DNA of 64,000 bases from Lentzea terrae. Lineage in GTDB: Bacteria; Actinomycetota; Actinomycetes; Mycobacteriales; Pseudonocardiaceae. Both the position numbers and the translations under genes were made by a program. This document shows, piece by piece, positions 26,194-35,144 of this stretch (the first letter of the stretch is position 1; each line of letters opens with the position of its first letter). The stretch lies in NCBI RefSeq assembly GCF_003265345.1, contig NZ_QFWW01000006.1, forward strand, positions 302,926 through 366,925, written 5' to 3'. The notes below the pieces were generated by a model. That model had not been told where the DNA came from and made no database searches. It saw only the letters and a program-made list of their open reading frames with translations.

Positions 26194-27705
26194 TCACTCC
26201 ACATAGGACAGCACTGCCATCATGCCCGCCTCGCCGTGGTACACGTTGTGGCAGTGAGTGAGCCATTGGCCGGGGTTGTCGGCATCGAAGTCCACGATCA
26301 GTTCCCGATTGGGCAACACGATCGCGGTGTCGCGGCGAGGGCCGATCTTACCGTTCGCCCGCATCTGGAACGTGTGGCCGTGCACGTGCATGGGATGGAA
26401 CATCTGCGACTTGTTCTTCATCCGCAACCGCACCACCTGCCCGGAGCGGATCGGCAGCCCGTCGGTCGGGTCGTACGCCTTGCCGTTGATCGTCCAGGTG
26501 TACTTGTCGCCGGGGCCTTCCAGGACGAGGTCGTGGGTCACGTCCGGCTCGCGCAGCGGCAGAGCGACGCTGTCCGCCGCCCGGAGTGCGTTCATCTCCG
26601 GCACGACCAGCTTCGCCAGTTCCGCAGCGAGCGCTTCGCTGCCCACTGACGCCGCCACTCCGGTCGACAGCATCACTTGAGCGAACAAACCGCGGCCCTC
26701 GGCGAGAGCGAGCACGGGCACCGTCCGATCAGGCACGGTCACGACGCAGTCGAGCCGCTCCCCCATGCCCAGCAGCACGACGTCCAGCTCTACCGGCACC
26801 ACGGGGAAGCCGTCCGCGTGGGTCACGGTCATCGGCACGCCTGGCACGCCGAGCCGGAACACCGTGTCGGCCGCAGCGTTGATCAGCCTCAACCGGATGC
26901 GCTGCCCCGGCTTGGTGGCGAAGGTCTGCGGGGCCTTCCACACCTTGCCGTTGGCGAGCACGTGCGGATAGATGACGTCGCCGGCGTCGCCCCCGAGCAA
27001 CTCGGACTTGGGCATGGAGGGCATGCCGGGCATCGAGCCGTGGTCCATGCCGGGCATGCCGTTGGCCCGCAGCTCGTCGAACACGGCATCCGGCGTCCGG
27101 CCGAGTCCGTCGAGCCAGTCGTCGAGCACGACGACCAGTTCGGTGTCGTAGTTCCCCCCGTCCTCCGGGTCCTCCACGATCAACGGCGCGTACAGGCCGC
27201 GGTCGAGTTGGACCCCCGAATGCGGGTGGAACCAATAGGTTCCGGGGTCTGGTGCGGTGAACTCGTAGGTGAAGGACCCACCCGGCACGATCTCGCTCTG
27301 AGTGAGGCCCGGCACGCCGTCCATGTCGTTGCGCAGCGCAAGGCCGTGCCAATGGATGCTCGTCGGCTGCGGCAACTGGTTGCGCAGCTCGACGTTCAAC
27401 AGGTCACCGCGCCTGATCCTGATCTCCTTGCCGGGGAGGTCTCCGTACGACCAGGTGCTCGCCGTGATGCCGCCCAGGTCGACCTCGGACTGGACCGCGG
27501 CGAGCTTGATCGACGTCTTGCGCGCACCCGCGATCTGGCGGGCCCGCTCGGCGGCTTCCACTTTCGGAGATTTGGGACCGATGAGGTTTCCACCGCCGGA
27601 GGACCCGCCGCTGCTCGCGCAGCCCGCGGCGCCTGCGGCAACCGCGAGACCGAAGCCGAGCCGGAAGAGGTCCCGGCGGCCGAAGGATGCGGGCTGAGCA
27701 GTCAT
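26194..27705 (-). CDS. Multicopper oxidase, Tat-exported lipoprotein
   Basis: 503 residues from ATG 27705 with GGAGG upstream. Twin-arginine signal RRDLFRLGFG and lipobox GAAGCASS at residues 26-32. All copper motifs are present: HWHGL (118-122), HPHSG (160-164), HPMHVHGHTF (437-446) and HCHNVYHGEAGMM (484-496), giving the type 1 and trinuclear sites. A Met-rich insert MPGMDHGSMPGMPSMP near the second domain boundary is typical of CueO-like cuprous oxidases. Expected role: oxidation of Cu(I) outside the cell. An exact BlaI-type box lies 19 bases upstream. Confidence 0.92.
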   Translation of the reverse strand: MTAQPASFGRRDLFRLGFGLAVAAGAAGCASSGGSSGGGNLIGPKSPKVEAAERARQIAGARKTSIKLAAVQSEVDLGGITASTWSYGDLPGKEIRIRRGDLLNVELRNQLPQPTSIHWHGLALRNDMDGVPGLTQSEIVPGGSFTYEFTAPDPGTYWFHPHSGVQLDRGLYAPLIVEDPEDGGNYDTELVVVLDDWLDGLGRTPDAVFDELRANGMPGMDHGSMPGMPSMPKSELLGGDAGDVIYPHVLANGKVWKAPQTFATKPGQRIRLRLINAAADTVFRLGVPGVPMTVTHADGFPVVPVELDVVLLGMGERLDCVVTVPDRTVPVLALAEGRGLFAQVMLSTGVAASVGSEALAAELAKLVVPEMNALRAADSVALPLREPDVTHDLVLEGPGDKYTWTINGKAYDPTDGLPIRSGQVVRLRMKNKSQMFHPMHVHGHTFQMRANGKIGPRRDTAIVLPNRELIVDFDADNPGQWLTHCHNVYHGEAGMMAVLSYVE

Positions 27706-27724
27706 GACGTCCTCCAAAATCATC

Positions 27725-27741
27725 TACTAAGATGCATAGTA
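27725..27741 (-). promoter_or_regulatory. BlaI-type operator, site 8
   Basis: Exact TACTA-N7-TAGTA, 19 bases upstream of the multicopper oxidase ATG. Confidence 0.75.
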
Positions 27742-27802
27742 GCCACTTCGGCGACGGGCTTCGATCACAACGCCTCCGGCACGTGCCTCGGGTCACAGTT
27801 GA

Positions 27803-27817
27803 TACCCCTACCCCGTA
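27803..27817 (+). promoter_or_regulatory. CsoR-type operator, degenerate
   Basis: TACCC-N5-CCGTA: left half exact, right half two mismatches. 25 bases before the better copy. Confidence 0.4.
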
Positions 27818-27841
27818 TCACCACCAACCCTTGCACACCCA

Positions 27842-27856
27842 TACCCCCCTTAGGTA
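27842..27856 (+). promoter_or_regulatory. CsoR-type operator in the csoR promoter
   Basis: TACCC-N5-AGGTA within ATACCCCCCTTAGGTAT, one mismatch. Expected autoregulatory site for csoR, 78 bases before its ATG. Confidence 0.65.
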
Positions 27857-27934
27857 TAAAAGACGGCAAGCGCCCGTCGTTCCCCCGGTCAGTTGCGACC
27901 GGCCGCGCGACGGACCGATCGACAGGAGCGGTAG

Positions 27935-28216
27935 ATGCACGGCTACACCGACAACAAAGAGGCCCACCTGCGGCGCCTGAAGCGCATCGAGGGCCAGGTG
28001 CGCGGTCTGCAGCGGATGATCGAGAACGACGACTACTGCATCGACGTGCTCACCCAGATCTCCGCGGCGACACGCGCACTCCAGGCTGTCTCACTGGGAC
28101 TGCTCGACGAGCACCTGAAGCACTGCGTCAGCGAGGCCATCACCGAGGGCGGCACCAAGGCGGACGAAAAGATCGCCGAGGCCAGCAACGCCATCGCCCG
28201 TCTCGTCCGCTCCTGA
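27935..28216 (+). CDS. csoR: CsoR copper-sensing repressor
   Basis: 93 residues, all helical. HLRRLKRIEGQVRGLQRMIE is the family DNA-binding helix; the Cu(I) ligands appear as Cys35 (DDYCIDVLTQ), His60 and Cys64 (DEHLKHCVSEA), matching the C-H-C set of copper-type CsoR. When copper binds, the tetramer leaves DNA and copZ/copA are expressed. First gene of the csoR-copZ-copA operon. Confidence 0.93.
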   Translation: MHGYTDNKEAHLRRLKRIEGQVRGLQRMIENDDYCIDVLTQISAATRALQAVSLGLLDEHLKHCVSEAITEGGTKADEKIAEASNAIARLVRS

Positions 28217-28250
28217 TTCCGAAGTTCCACCAGCACACGAGGAGTTCCCC

Positions 28251-28460
28251 ATGGCCGAGTCCACCTACACCGTCACTGGCATGACCTGCGGTCACTGCGT
28301 CAGTTCGGTGACCGAGGAGATCAGCCAGATCGGCGGCGTGCAGAAGGTCGACGTCGAGCTGTCCAGCGGCCAGGTGACCGTCACCAGCGACCAGCCGGTG
28401 GCGGAGGACGACGTCCGCGCCGCGGTCACCGAGGCCGGCTACACGCTCGTCGCGAGCTGA
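28251..28460 (+). CDS. copZ: CopZ-type copper chaperone (HMA domain)
   Basis: 69 residues, a single heavy-metal-associated domain with VTGMTCGHCVSSV (CxxC at residues 13 and 16). It should carry Cu(I) to CopA and CsoR. Lies 34 bases after csoR, 11 before the next gene. Confidence 0.92.
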   Translation: MAESTYTVTGMTCGHCVSSVTEEISQIGGVQKVDVELSSGQVTVTSDQPVAEDDVRAAVTEAGYTLVAS

Positions 28461-28471
28461 AAGGACCCGAG

Positions 28472-29425
28472 ATGAACACCGCCACGAAGGTGACCGCCTA
28501 CGCGGGCGTGCTGGCGATCGTCTTCGGCGGCGCATGGGCCGCCGGCGCCGCTGTCGGACCGCTCGGCGACGCGCCTGCGCCCGCCGCGATGGACCACGGC
28601 GCCGCGCAGTCCACCTCCAGCAACACCGGCGACAAGCTGCCGCCCGGTCTCTCCGTAGCGGAGAACGGCTACGTGCTCAAGCCGTTGCGCACCACGGCGA
28701 CCGCCGGCGAGCAGCAGCCGTTCCAGTTCACGATCGGCACCGCCGACGGCGGCACGGTCACGAAGTTCGACGTGGAGCACGAGAAGCGATTGCACCTCGT
28801 TCTGGTGCGCCGGGACGGTTCCGGCTTCCAGCACGTGCACCCGGAGATGGCCGCGGACGGAACGTGGTCTGTTCCGCTGACCCTGCCCACCGCCGGCAGC
28901 TACCGGGTCTTCGCCGATTTCAAGCCGGAGAACGGCACCAAGACCACGCTCGGCACGGACATCCAGGTCGCCGGTACTTACGAGCCGAAGCAGTACGACT
29001 CCGACACACGTGAATTCACAGTGGACGGTTACACGGTGCGCCTCGACGGGGAACTCAAGCCCGGCGCGGAGTCCATGGTAACCACGACCGTGACGAAGGG
29101 CGGCAAGCCGGCCACGGACCTGCAGCCGTACCTGGGCGCGAACGGCCACCTGGTGGCACTGCGCTCGGCCGACCTCGCCTACCTGCACGTCCACCCGATG
29201 GACGCACCGGGCGCCGGCCCTGAGGTGAAGTTCATGGTCGAGGTCCCGACCTCCGGTCGCTACCGCCTGTTCCTGGACTTCCAGCACGAGGGCAAGGTCC
29301 GCACCGCCGAGTTCAGCCTCGGCACCACCGGAGCCGCCCCCGCCCCGTCCACACCTTCCACGTCCACGGCCACGTCCGCTCCGGCCACCCCGCCTGCCGA
29401 CGACCACGGCGGTCACGGTGGCTGA
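28472..29425 (+). CDS. Secreted copper-operon protein with His-rich tail
   Basis: 317 residues with AAAGGA upstream of ATG 28472. N-terminal membrane/signal segment ([20 protein letters not shown]), then two beta-sandwich-like halves, each with an [13 protein letters not shown] or [13 protein letters not shown] motif (paired HxH), and a Pro/Thr tail ending DDHGGHGG. It resembles uncharacterised secreted proteins found with actinobacterial copper ATPases; I infer extracytoplasmic copper binding. Its end approaches the copA start, and an early GTG start of copA would overlap it. Confidence 0.7.
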   Translation: MNTATKVTAYAGVLAIVFGGAWAAGAAVGPLGDAPAPAAMDHGAAQSTSSNTGDKLPPGLSVAENGYVLKPLRTTATAGEQQPFQFTIGTADGGTVTKFDVEHEKRLHLVLVRRDGSGFQHVHPEMAADGTWSVPLTLPTAGSYRVFADFKPENGTKTTLGTDIQVAGTYEPKQYDSDTREFTVDGYTVRLDGELKPGAESMVTTTVTKGGKPATDLQPYLGANGHLVALRSADLAYLHVHPMDAPGAGPEVKFMVEVPTSGRYRLFLDFQHEGKVRTAEFSLGTTGAAPAPSTPSTSTATSAPATPPADDHGGHGG

Positions 29426-29453
29426 GCCCGGCACCCTTGAGGAGGCGCGCTCC

Positions 29454-31700
29454 ATGAGTTCACCGACAAGTGAGATCGAGCTGTCGATCGGCGGCATGAC
29501 CTGCGCCTCCTGCGCCGCGCGGATCGAGCGCAAGCTGAACAAGCTCGAAGGCGTCCAGGCCAGCGTCAACTACGCCACGGAGAAGGCCAGGGTCAGCTTC
29601 CCCGAGTCGCTGACCGCCGAAGACCTGGTCAAGGTCGTCGAGAACACCGGCTACACGGCCGAGCTTCCCGCTCCCCCGCAGGCCGACAAGAGCACGGAAC
29701 AGGTCGAAGTAGATCCGACGCGGTCGTTGCGGCAGCGGTTGATCACCTCGGTGGTGCTCACCGTGCCGGTGATCGCGCTCGCCATGATCCCGGCACTGCA
29801 GTTCACCTACTGGCAGTGGCTATCGCTCACGCTTGCCGCACCCGTCGTGGCGTGGGGTGCGTGGCCGTTCCACAAGGCGGCGTGGACCAACCTGCGGCAC
29901 GGCGCAGCCACGATGGACACGCTGATCTCCATCGGCGTCGGCGCGGCGTTCCTGTGGTCGCTGTACGCGCTGTTCCTCGGCACCGCGGGCACGCCGGGCA
30001 TGACGCACGGCTTCTCGCTGACGATCGAGCGGATGTCCGGCGCGGGCAACATCTATCTCGAAGTCGCCGCGGGCGTGACCACGTTCATCCTCGCGGGCCG
30101 CTACTTCGAGGCCCGGTCCAAGCGTCGCGCCGGTGCGGCACTGCGCGCCCTGCTGGAACTCGGCGCGAAGGACGTCGCGGTGCTGCGTGACGGTCGCGAG
30201 CAGCGCATCAGCATCGACGACCTGAAGGTCGGCGACCGGTTCGTCGTGCGACCGGGCGAGAAGATCGCCACCGATGGCGTGATCGAGGAGGGCAGCTCGG
30301 CGATCGACGCGAGCATGCTCACCGGCGAGTCGGTGCCCGTCGAGGTCACCACCGGTGACGCGGTCGTCGGCGCCACGGTCAACGCGGGCGGGCGGCTGGT
30401 CGTGCGTGCGACGCGCATCGGCGCGGACACTCAGCTCGCGCAGATGGCGAAGCTCGTCGAGGACGCGCAGAGCGGCAAGGCGGAGATCCAGCGCCTGGCC
30501 GACCGGGTCTCCGCGGTCTTCGTGCCCATCGTGATCGCACTCGCCGTCGGAACGCTGGCGTTCTGGCTGGGCGCGGGTACGGGTGCCTCGGCGGCGTTCA
30601 CCGCGGCCGTGGCGGTGCTGATCATTGCTTGCCCATGCGCACTCGGTCTGGCCACTCCCACCGCGTTGCTGGTCGGCACTGGCCGTGGAGCACAACTGGG
30701 CATCCTGATCAAGGGTCCGGAAGTCTTGGAGTCCACTCGGCGGGTCGACACCGTCGTGCTGGACAAGACCGGAACCGTGACGACCGGCCAGATGAGCCTG
30801 GTCGAGGTCCACGCCGCAGACGGCGTGAGCGAGGAAGAGGTACTGCGCCTGGCCGGTGCGCTGGAACACGCCTCCGAGCACCCGATCGCCAGGGCGATCG
30901 CCACCGGCGCCACCGAACGCGTCGGCGAACTGCCTGAGGTCGAGGGCTTCCAGAACCTGGAAGGCCTCGGCGTGCAGGGAGTCGTCGGCGAGCACGCCGT
31001 CCTGGTCGGCCGCGCTCGACTGCTCGAAGAGTGGAGCGTCCGGCTCAGCGAAGAGCTCACCACCGCGCAGAAGGAAGCGGAGGACAAGGGCCGCACCGCC
31101 GTGCTGGTGGCATGGGACGGCGAAGCGCGCGGGGTGCTGGTCGTGGCCGACACGGTCAAGCCCACCTCGGCCGAGGCGATCGCGGGCCTGCGTGGTCTCG
31201 GACTGCGGCCGGTGCTGTTGACCGGTGACAACGAAGCGGTTGCCAAAGCCGTGGCCGCCGAGGTCGGGATCGACGAGGTCATCGCCGAGGTGCTGCCCAA
31301 GGACAAGGTCGATGTGGTCAAGCGCCTGCAGGCCGAGGGCCGCGTGGTCGCGATGGTCGGCGACGGCGTGAACGACGCTGCGGCGCTGGCCCAGGCCGAC
31401 CTCGGGCTCGCGATGGGCACCGGCACGGACGTCGCCATCGAGGCCAGCGACCTCACGCTCGTGCGTGGTGACCTGCGTGCGGCGGTCGACGCGATCCGCC
31501 TGTCGCGCCGGACGCTCGGCACCATCAAGGGCAACCTGTTCTGGGCCTTCGCCTACAACGTGGCCGCACTGCCGCTGGCCGCGCTCGGCCTGCTCAACCC
31601 GATGATCGCCGGGGCCGCGATGGCGTTCTCCTCGGTGTTCGTGGTGAGCAACAGCCTGCGTCTGCGGGGCTTCCGCAGCGCGAACAAGCAGACCGTCTGA
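29454..31700 (+). CDS. copA: Copper-exporting P1B-type ATPase CopA
   Basis: 748 residues from ATG 29454, which has GAGGAGG upstream; a GTG at 29418 in the same frame lacks one. One N-terminal HMA domain with GMTCASC (Cys17, Cys20), eight membrane helices, CPC at 393-395, phosphorylation motif DKTGT with Asp437, SEHPIARA of the nucleotide domain and [10 protein letters not shown] hinge. Helix 7 YN and helix 8 MAFSS residues are those of Cu(I) transporters (P1B-1). It pumps Cu(I) out of the cytoplasm using ATP. Last gene of the CsoR operon, closed by a strong terminator. Confidence 0.95.
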   Translation: MSSPTSEIELSIGGMTCASCAARIERKLNKLEGVQASVNYATEKARVSFPESLTAEDLVKVVENTGYTAELPAPPQADKSTEQVEVDPTRSLRQRLITSVVLTVPVIALAMIPALQFTYWQWLSLTLAAPVVAWGAWPFHKAAWTNLRHGAATMDTLISIGVGAAFLWSLYALFLGTAGTPGMTHGFSLTIERMSGAGNIYLEVAAGVTTFILAGRYFEARSKRRAGAALRALLELGAKDVAVLRDGREQRISIDDLKVGDRFVVRPGEKIATDGVIEEGSSAIDASMLTGESVPVEVTTGDAVVGATVNAGGRLVVRATRIGADTQLAQMAKLVEDAQSGKAEIQRLADRVSAVFVPIVIALAVGTLAFWLGAGTGASAAFTAAVAVLIIACPCALGLATPTALLVGTGRGAQLGILIKGPEVLESTRRVDTVVLDKTGTVTTGQMSLVEVHAADGVSEEEVLRLAGALEHASEHPIARAIATGATERVGELPEVEGFQNLEGLGVQGVVGEHAVLVGRARLLEEWSVRLSEELTTAQKEAEDKGRTAVLVAWDGEARGVLVVADTVKPTSAEAIAGLRGLGLRPVLLTGDNEAVAKAVAAEVGIDEVIAEVLPKDKVDVVKRLQAEGRVVAMVGDGVNDAAALAQADLGLAMGTGTDVAIEASDLTLVRGDLRAAVDAIRLSRRTLGTIKGNLFWAFAYNVAALPLAALGLLNPMIAGAAMAFSSVFVVSNSLRLRGFRSANKQTV

Positions 31701-31703
31701 TCC

Positions 31704-31737
31704 GTGGTCCGGCTCGCGCATCCGCGAGCCGGACCAC
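31704..31737 (+). terminator. Terminator of the csoR-copA operon
   Basis: Perfect 15-bp stem (31704-31718 with 31723-31737) and a 4-nt loop CATC, three bases after the copA stop. Confidence 0.9.
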
Positions 31738-31758
31738 TTCCACACTGAGGGGGCAGTG

Positions 31759-32547
31759 ATGCAGGACAGGTATGTCACCAGGGCGGGCGCGAAGATCGCG
31801 TACGAGCTCGTCGGATCCGGACCAGTGCTCGGCTATGCGCACGGCGTCTTCCTCAGCCGCGCGGCCGTGCGGCGACTTCATCTCCTCGACTTCGACACCC
31901 TCGCGGCCGGCCGTCAGCTGCTGACCTACGACCAACGCGGCCACGGCCACTCGACCGGTCGCCCGATCGCGGACGACCACCGCTTCGAGAACTTCACCCT
32001 GGACCTGTTCGCCCTGCTGGACGAGCTGCGCCTCGACGAGCCGATCGACTTCATGGGCTCCTCGCTGGGCTGCGCCGTCGCGTTGCGCGCCGCCATCATC
32101 GCCCCAGAGCGCTTCCGCCGCCTCGTGCTGATCATCCCGCCGGTGGCATGGGAAGAAGGACCCAACCAGGCACGGCAGTGGTACACCGACAACGCCGAGG
32201 TCATCGAGTCGCGTGGCGCCGCGCACTGGCGGCAGGAGTGGGCGCGCAGGGAACCTCTGCCGATCTTCGCCGACTACCCGGCCTTCGACCTCACGCCCGA
32301 CATCCCGGACGAGCTGCTCGCCCCGATCCTGCGCGGCATCGGCGAGTCGGACCTCCCCGCGCCAGAGGAGATTGCAGCCCTGCCTCACCCGGCTCTGATC
32401 CTCACGTGGGACACCGACCCGCTGCACCCCGTCTCGACCGCCGAACGGCTCCACGAACTGCTGCCCGAATCGACCCTGCACGTGTCGCACACGGTCCCGG
32501 ACGTGCAGACCTGGACGAACCGCATCACCGACTTCCTGGCTCGTTAG
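31759..32547 (+). CDS. Alpha/beta hydrolase
   Basis: 262 residues from ATG 31759 (GAGGGGG upstream; a GTG three bases earlier is also possible). Nucleophile elbow DFMGSSLGCAVAL (G-x-S-x-G), oxyanion region GYAHGVFLS, acid in LTWDTDPLHP and catalytic His in HVSHTVPDV. Typical of small-substrate esterases or hydrolases; substrate unknown. It follows the copA terminator and is separated by a BlaI-type box from the next gene. Confidence 0.8.
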   Translation: MQDRYVTRAGAKIAYELVGSGPVLGYAHGVFLSRAAVRRLHLLDFDTLAAGRQLLTYDQRGHGHSTGRPIADDHRFENFTLDLFALLDELRLDEPIDFMGSSLGCAVALRAAIIAPERFRRLVLIIPPVAWEEGPNQARQWYTDNAEVIESRGAAHWRQEWARREPLPIFADYPAFDLTPDIPDELLAPILRGIGESDLPAPEEIAALPHPALILTWDTDPLHPVSTAERLHELLPESTLHVSHTVPDVQTWTNRITDFLAR

Positions 32548-32559
32548 AGCCACCTCAAA

Positions 32560-32576
32560 TACTATGGAACATAAGA
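32560..32576 (+). promoter_or_regulatory. BlaI-type operator, site 9 (weak)
   Basis: TACTA-N7-TAAGA: left half exact, right half with two mismatches. 56 bases before the membrane protein ATG. The paralogous gene at 50350-51387 also has such a box, which strengthens this weak one. Confidence 0.5.
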
Positions 32577-32632
32577 GATAGGCACGTAACCGAAGCCATC
32601 CCTTGCGGTCAAAGCGAGGGAAGGAGCGGCAC

Positions 32633-33631
32633 ATGTACGCGACCGGGCAACACGTGGATGTCTCAAACCGCTTCGACTGGGCGGTGGCCGGCGGCTCGGC
32701 ACTGCTCTTCGGCGGGATCATGCTCGACGGATGGGCTCACCACAACGTGAGCTCTGTGCTGGAATCGCCGTTCACACCGTGGCATGCCGTTCTCTACACC
32801 GGTTTCGCGGTGCTGGCCGCGATCCTGCTCTCCCCTGTCGTCCGGTCCTGGCGTTCCACCCGTCCGTTGGAGATCCCGCCGGGTTACGGGCCGTCGTTGC
32901 TGGGGGTGGCGCTGTTCCTGGTCGGCGCCGCGGCGGACATGACCTGGCACATGATCTTCGGCATCGAAGTGGACCTGGAGGCGGCGCTCAGCCCGACGCA
33001 CCTGCTGTTGCTGTTCAGCGGCGTCTTGATCTTCTCCGGCCCGCTCCGGTCAGCGTGGCTCACCTCCCGCGACGAGGTAGCACCACTGCCGGCACTCGTC
33101 TCGCTGATCCTGACGTCGTCGCTGATCGGGTTCTTCGCGGAGTTCGGCAGCGTGTTCAGCAACCTGTGGCCGACCGGCCGCACCGCGACCCAGCTGTCCT
33201 CCGGTGCCGAGGTTCCCGCCGAGGCCGGACAAATGATCGGTGTTTCCGGCGTTCTCGTGACGACGACGGTCACCATCGGCACCATCCTGCTGCTCGTCCG
33301 CAGATGGCGCCCGCCGTTCGGCGCCGTGACACTGCTCTACGCGCTCAGCATCGTGCCCGGCAGCGTTGTCCACGGCACCGAGCAACTCGTCCCGGCGGTC
33401 CTGCTCGCCGGACTGTTCGGCGATCTGGTCGTCCGCCGGGTGCGGCCGAGCTCCGACCGGCCTGCCGCGCTGCGGGTCGTGGGCGGAACCGTTCCGGCCG
33501 TGCTCTACGCCCTGTACTTCCTCACCCTGGCGCTGACCGACCGGATCGAGTGGCCGGTCGAGCTGTGGGCCGGGTCGATCCTCCTGGCCGGGGCGGCCGG
33601 CCTGCTGCTGAGCTACCTGGCAGTGCCGTGA
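32633..33631 (+). CDS. Polytopic membrane protein, copy A (shared with 50350-51387)
   Basis: 332 residues from ATG 32633 with AAGGAG upstream; about nine membrane segments. Conserved motifs shared with the second copy are LDGWAHHNV, SPFTPWHAVLYTGF, MTWHMIFGIEVDLEAALSPTH and LLLLFSG. The histidines and tryptophans next to membrane segments suggest bound metal or heme, but no named family is recognised. In both copies a BlaI-type dyad lies upstream, so the protein belongs to the inferred metal/envelope regulon. Confidence 0.65.
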   Translation: MYATGQHVDVSNRFDWAVAGGSALLFGGIMLDGWAHHNVSSVLESPFTPWHAVLYTGFAVLAAILLSPVVRSWRSTRPLEIPPGYGPSLLGVALFLVGAAADMTWHMIFGIEVDLEAALSPTHLLLLFSGVLIFSGPLRSAWLTSRDEVAPLPALVSLILTSSLIGFFAEFGSVFSNLWPTGRTATQLSSGAEVPAEAGQMIGVSGVLVTTTVTIGTILLLVRRWRPPFGAVTLLYALSIVPGSVVHGTEQLVPAVLLAGLFGDLVVRRVRPSSDRPAALRVVGGTVPAVLYALYFLTLALTDRIEWPVELWAGSILLAGAAGLLLSYLAVP

Positions 33632-33731
33632 AAGTCCACTGTGGAAAGAGATTGATCAGCCCCTGACAGCCATCGCGCAATCGGCGTCCGGTATCAGTGC
33701 GGTTGTGCGTCCCGACTGGTCGATCGCCGGC

Positions 33732-34118
33732 TCAGACGCGCCGATGTGCCAGCAGCGCTCCGCTGACCACGCCCGCCACGAGGAACAACGCGCCGATCAA
33801 CGACACCACGAGCGCCTGCATCCCGACGGGCTGGTCGAGAGGCTCGGCCTTCCTCAGCACATAGCCGGAGAGGAAGGTGATGAAGGCTGCGGTCATCAGT
33901 CCGAAATGGACGAGAGCCAAGCGAAAGGTCTTGGTGTGCGCGGGAATCGGCAGTGAGTCGAGGAACCCGGCCACTGCGGCGACACCCGCGGCCAACAGCC
34001 CCCACCCGATCAGCGAGGTGGCCGCTCGAACATCTGGCGCCGGGTCGACGGCCGAGCGGGAGGCGAAGTCCAGGACGAGACTCACCGACCAGCACCCGAC
34101 CGGGAGCAGCCCGAGCAC
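33732..34118 (-). CDS. DUF2231-family membrane protein
   Basis: 128 residues as read from GTG 34118, four membrane segments. LLPVGCWSVSLVLDFASR, TSLIGWGLLAAGVAAVAGFLD and LVHFGLMTAAFITFLSGYVLR are typical of DUF2231, whose members lie near metal and cytochrome genes. The family's usual N-terminal His-containing segment (HP..L) appears only as RPHAVLG upstream of the GTG, and an in-frame TAG at 34152-34154 blocks a longer start. The N-terminus may therefore be damaged. An exact BlaI-type box lies 80 bases upstream. Confidence 0.65.
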   Translation of the reverse strand: MLGLLPVGCWSVSLVLDFASRSAVDPAPDVRAATSLIGWGLLAAGVAAVAGFLDSLPIPAHTKTFRLALVHFGLMTAAFITFLSGYVLRKAEPLDQPVGMQALVVSLIGALFLVAGVVSGALLAHRRV

Positions 34119-34198
34119 AGCGTGCGGCCTGGTGTGCCGCCGCCACGGTCGCTACCGGGTTGTATCCGTCTTGCCGTCAATCCACACCTGAACAATCC

Positions 34199-34215
34199 TA
34201 CTATTTAGAATAGTA
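34199..34215 (-). promoter_or_regulatory. BlaI-type operator, site 10
   Basis: TACTATTTAGAATAGTA, differing from the perfect palindrome of site 5 at one central position. It lies 80 bases upstream of the DUF2231 start and 13 bases after the stop of the ferredoxin-like gene. Confidence 0.75.
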
Positions 34216-34228
34216 GAAAGCGGCGGAT

Positions 34229-34612
34229 CTACTCGCCAGTCTCGACAGCGTCCTCGTCAACTTCGGGCAGCGCCTTCCGGTCGATCACACGGGCCACGAG
34301 GCCGTCGGGCATGGCGGCGCGACCTGGGCCGCCCGCAGCGACCCACGCGAGGATGTCCCGCGTCGCCTCCTCGCCGAGAACTCCGCCGAACCAGGCAGGA
34401 CGGGCTCCTTGTGCACGCGCCGCCGGCGCGGGGCGAACGACCACGACATTGGAGTAGTCGCACGAGTCGAGGCAGTTCGCGACGCTGACATTCCCGGCAC
34501 CGACGCCCTCGCGCAACGCGCGCAGTTGGCTTTCATGGTCGATGCCGGGGTGCTTCTCCGCGGTGCCACAGCAGCAGCCACGGCACACGGTCAGCTTGCT
34601 CAAGTCGGTCAC
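34229..34612 (-). CDS. Thioredoxin-like [2Fe-2S] ferredoxin-domain protein
   Basis: 127 residues from GTG 34612 with GGAG five bases upstream. TVCRGCCCGTAEKHPG at residues ~7-22 and VANCLDSCDYSNVVVV (~50-65) give the two cysteine clusters of the thioredoxin-like 2Fe-2S fold. The C-terminal half (WFGGVLGEEATRDILAWVAA) is as in actinobacterial (2Fe-2S) ferredoxin domain proteins. Electron carrier or metal sensor; partner unknown. Confidence 0.8.
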   Translation of the reverse strand: MTDLSKLTVCRGCCCGTAEKHPGIDHESQLRALREGVGAGNVSVANCLDSCDYSNVVVVRPAPAARAQGARPAWFGGVLGEEATRDILAWVAAGGPGRAAMPDGLVARVIDRKALPEVDEDAVETGE

Positions 34613-34743
34613 GTGATCTCCAGGTCGAAACGGCGCGGGGACGGATGCTACCTGCAGGTTTAGGCCGTCACCGCGACAGCCCGTGTCGATCCCCCGCACC
34701 ACCTACGGCCAGGCCGGAGTCGGCCGCGCGGTGTCGCGCAACG

Positions 34744-34857
34744 ATGGCGGTGGACAGCGTCCGCGCGGTGCACGCCTCGACCGAGGGTGTTCCCGTGAAG
34801 ATCGCCGACATCGACTCGATCGGCCCCATCAACGTCATCCGCCGCCGCGAAGGATGA
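34744..34857 (+). CDS. Short open frame or remnant, unknown
   Basis: 37 residues (MAVDSVRAVHASTEGVPVKI then ADIDSIGPINVIRRREG). Codon use is coding-like, with a stop just before a stem-loop, but no ribosome site is clear and no family is recognised. It may be the C-terminus of a decayed gene whose earlier part lies in another frame from about 34680. Confidence 0.3.
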   Translation: MAVDSVRAVHASTEGVPVKIADIDSIGPINVIRRREG

Positions 34858-34863
34858 CCCGTT

Positions 34864-34896
34864 GCGCCGGGCGGGCTCTCCCGAGCCGCCCGGCGC
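34864..34896. terminator. Stem-loop between convergent genes
   Basis: 11-bp GC stem (34864-34874 with 34886-34896). It could end the minus-strand HMA gene (stop at 34910) and the short plus-strand frame. Confidence 0.6.
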
Positions 34897-34909
34897 CCGC
34901 TGGACATCG

Positions 34910-35131
34910 TCAGGACATCGGCGAGGCCTGGTAGCCGAGCTCTTCGATCGCGCGGATCACGTCCTCGGGAGCGCTCTGGCTCGGATCCAGCTCGACCGTG
35001 CTGCGCCCTTGCTTGACGGTGGTCTGGGTGCTTTGGACGCCAGGCAGGTCTTCGAGAGCGTCGTCGATGAGCAGTGCGCAGCTGCCGCAGTGCATGCCCT
35101 CGACCCGGAAGACGTGTGTCGTGGTGGCCAC
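34910..35131 (-). CDS. HMA-domain metal chaperone, second copy
   Basis: 73 residues with VEGMHCGSCALLIDDAL (CxxC at residues 15 and 18), a CopZ-like fold. MHCGSC differs from the MTCGHC of copZ, so it may serve another partner, most likely the TauE/SafE-cupredoxin protein encoded 13 bases upstream. Last gene of the DUF6153-TauE-HMA operon. Confidence 0.88.
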   Translation of the reverse strand: MATTTHVFRVEGMHCGSCALLIDDALEDLPGVQSTQTTVKQGRSTVELDPSQSAPEDVIRAIEELGYQASPMS

Positions 35132-35144
35132 AGTGGATCCTCTT

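Noticed and set aside
29820..31778. 652-residue open frame on the minus strand
   Set aside because: Antisense shadow of copA; low-complexity composition and no family resemblance.
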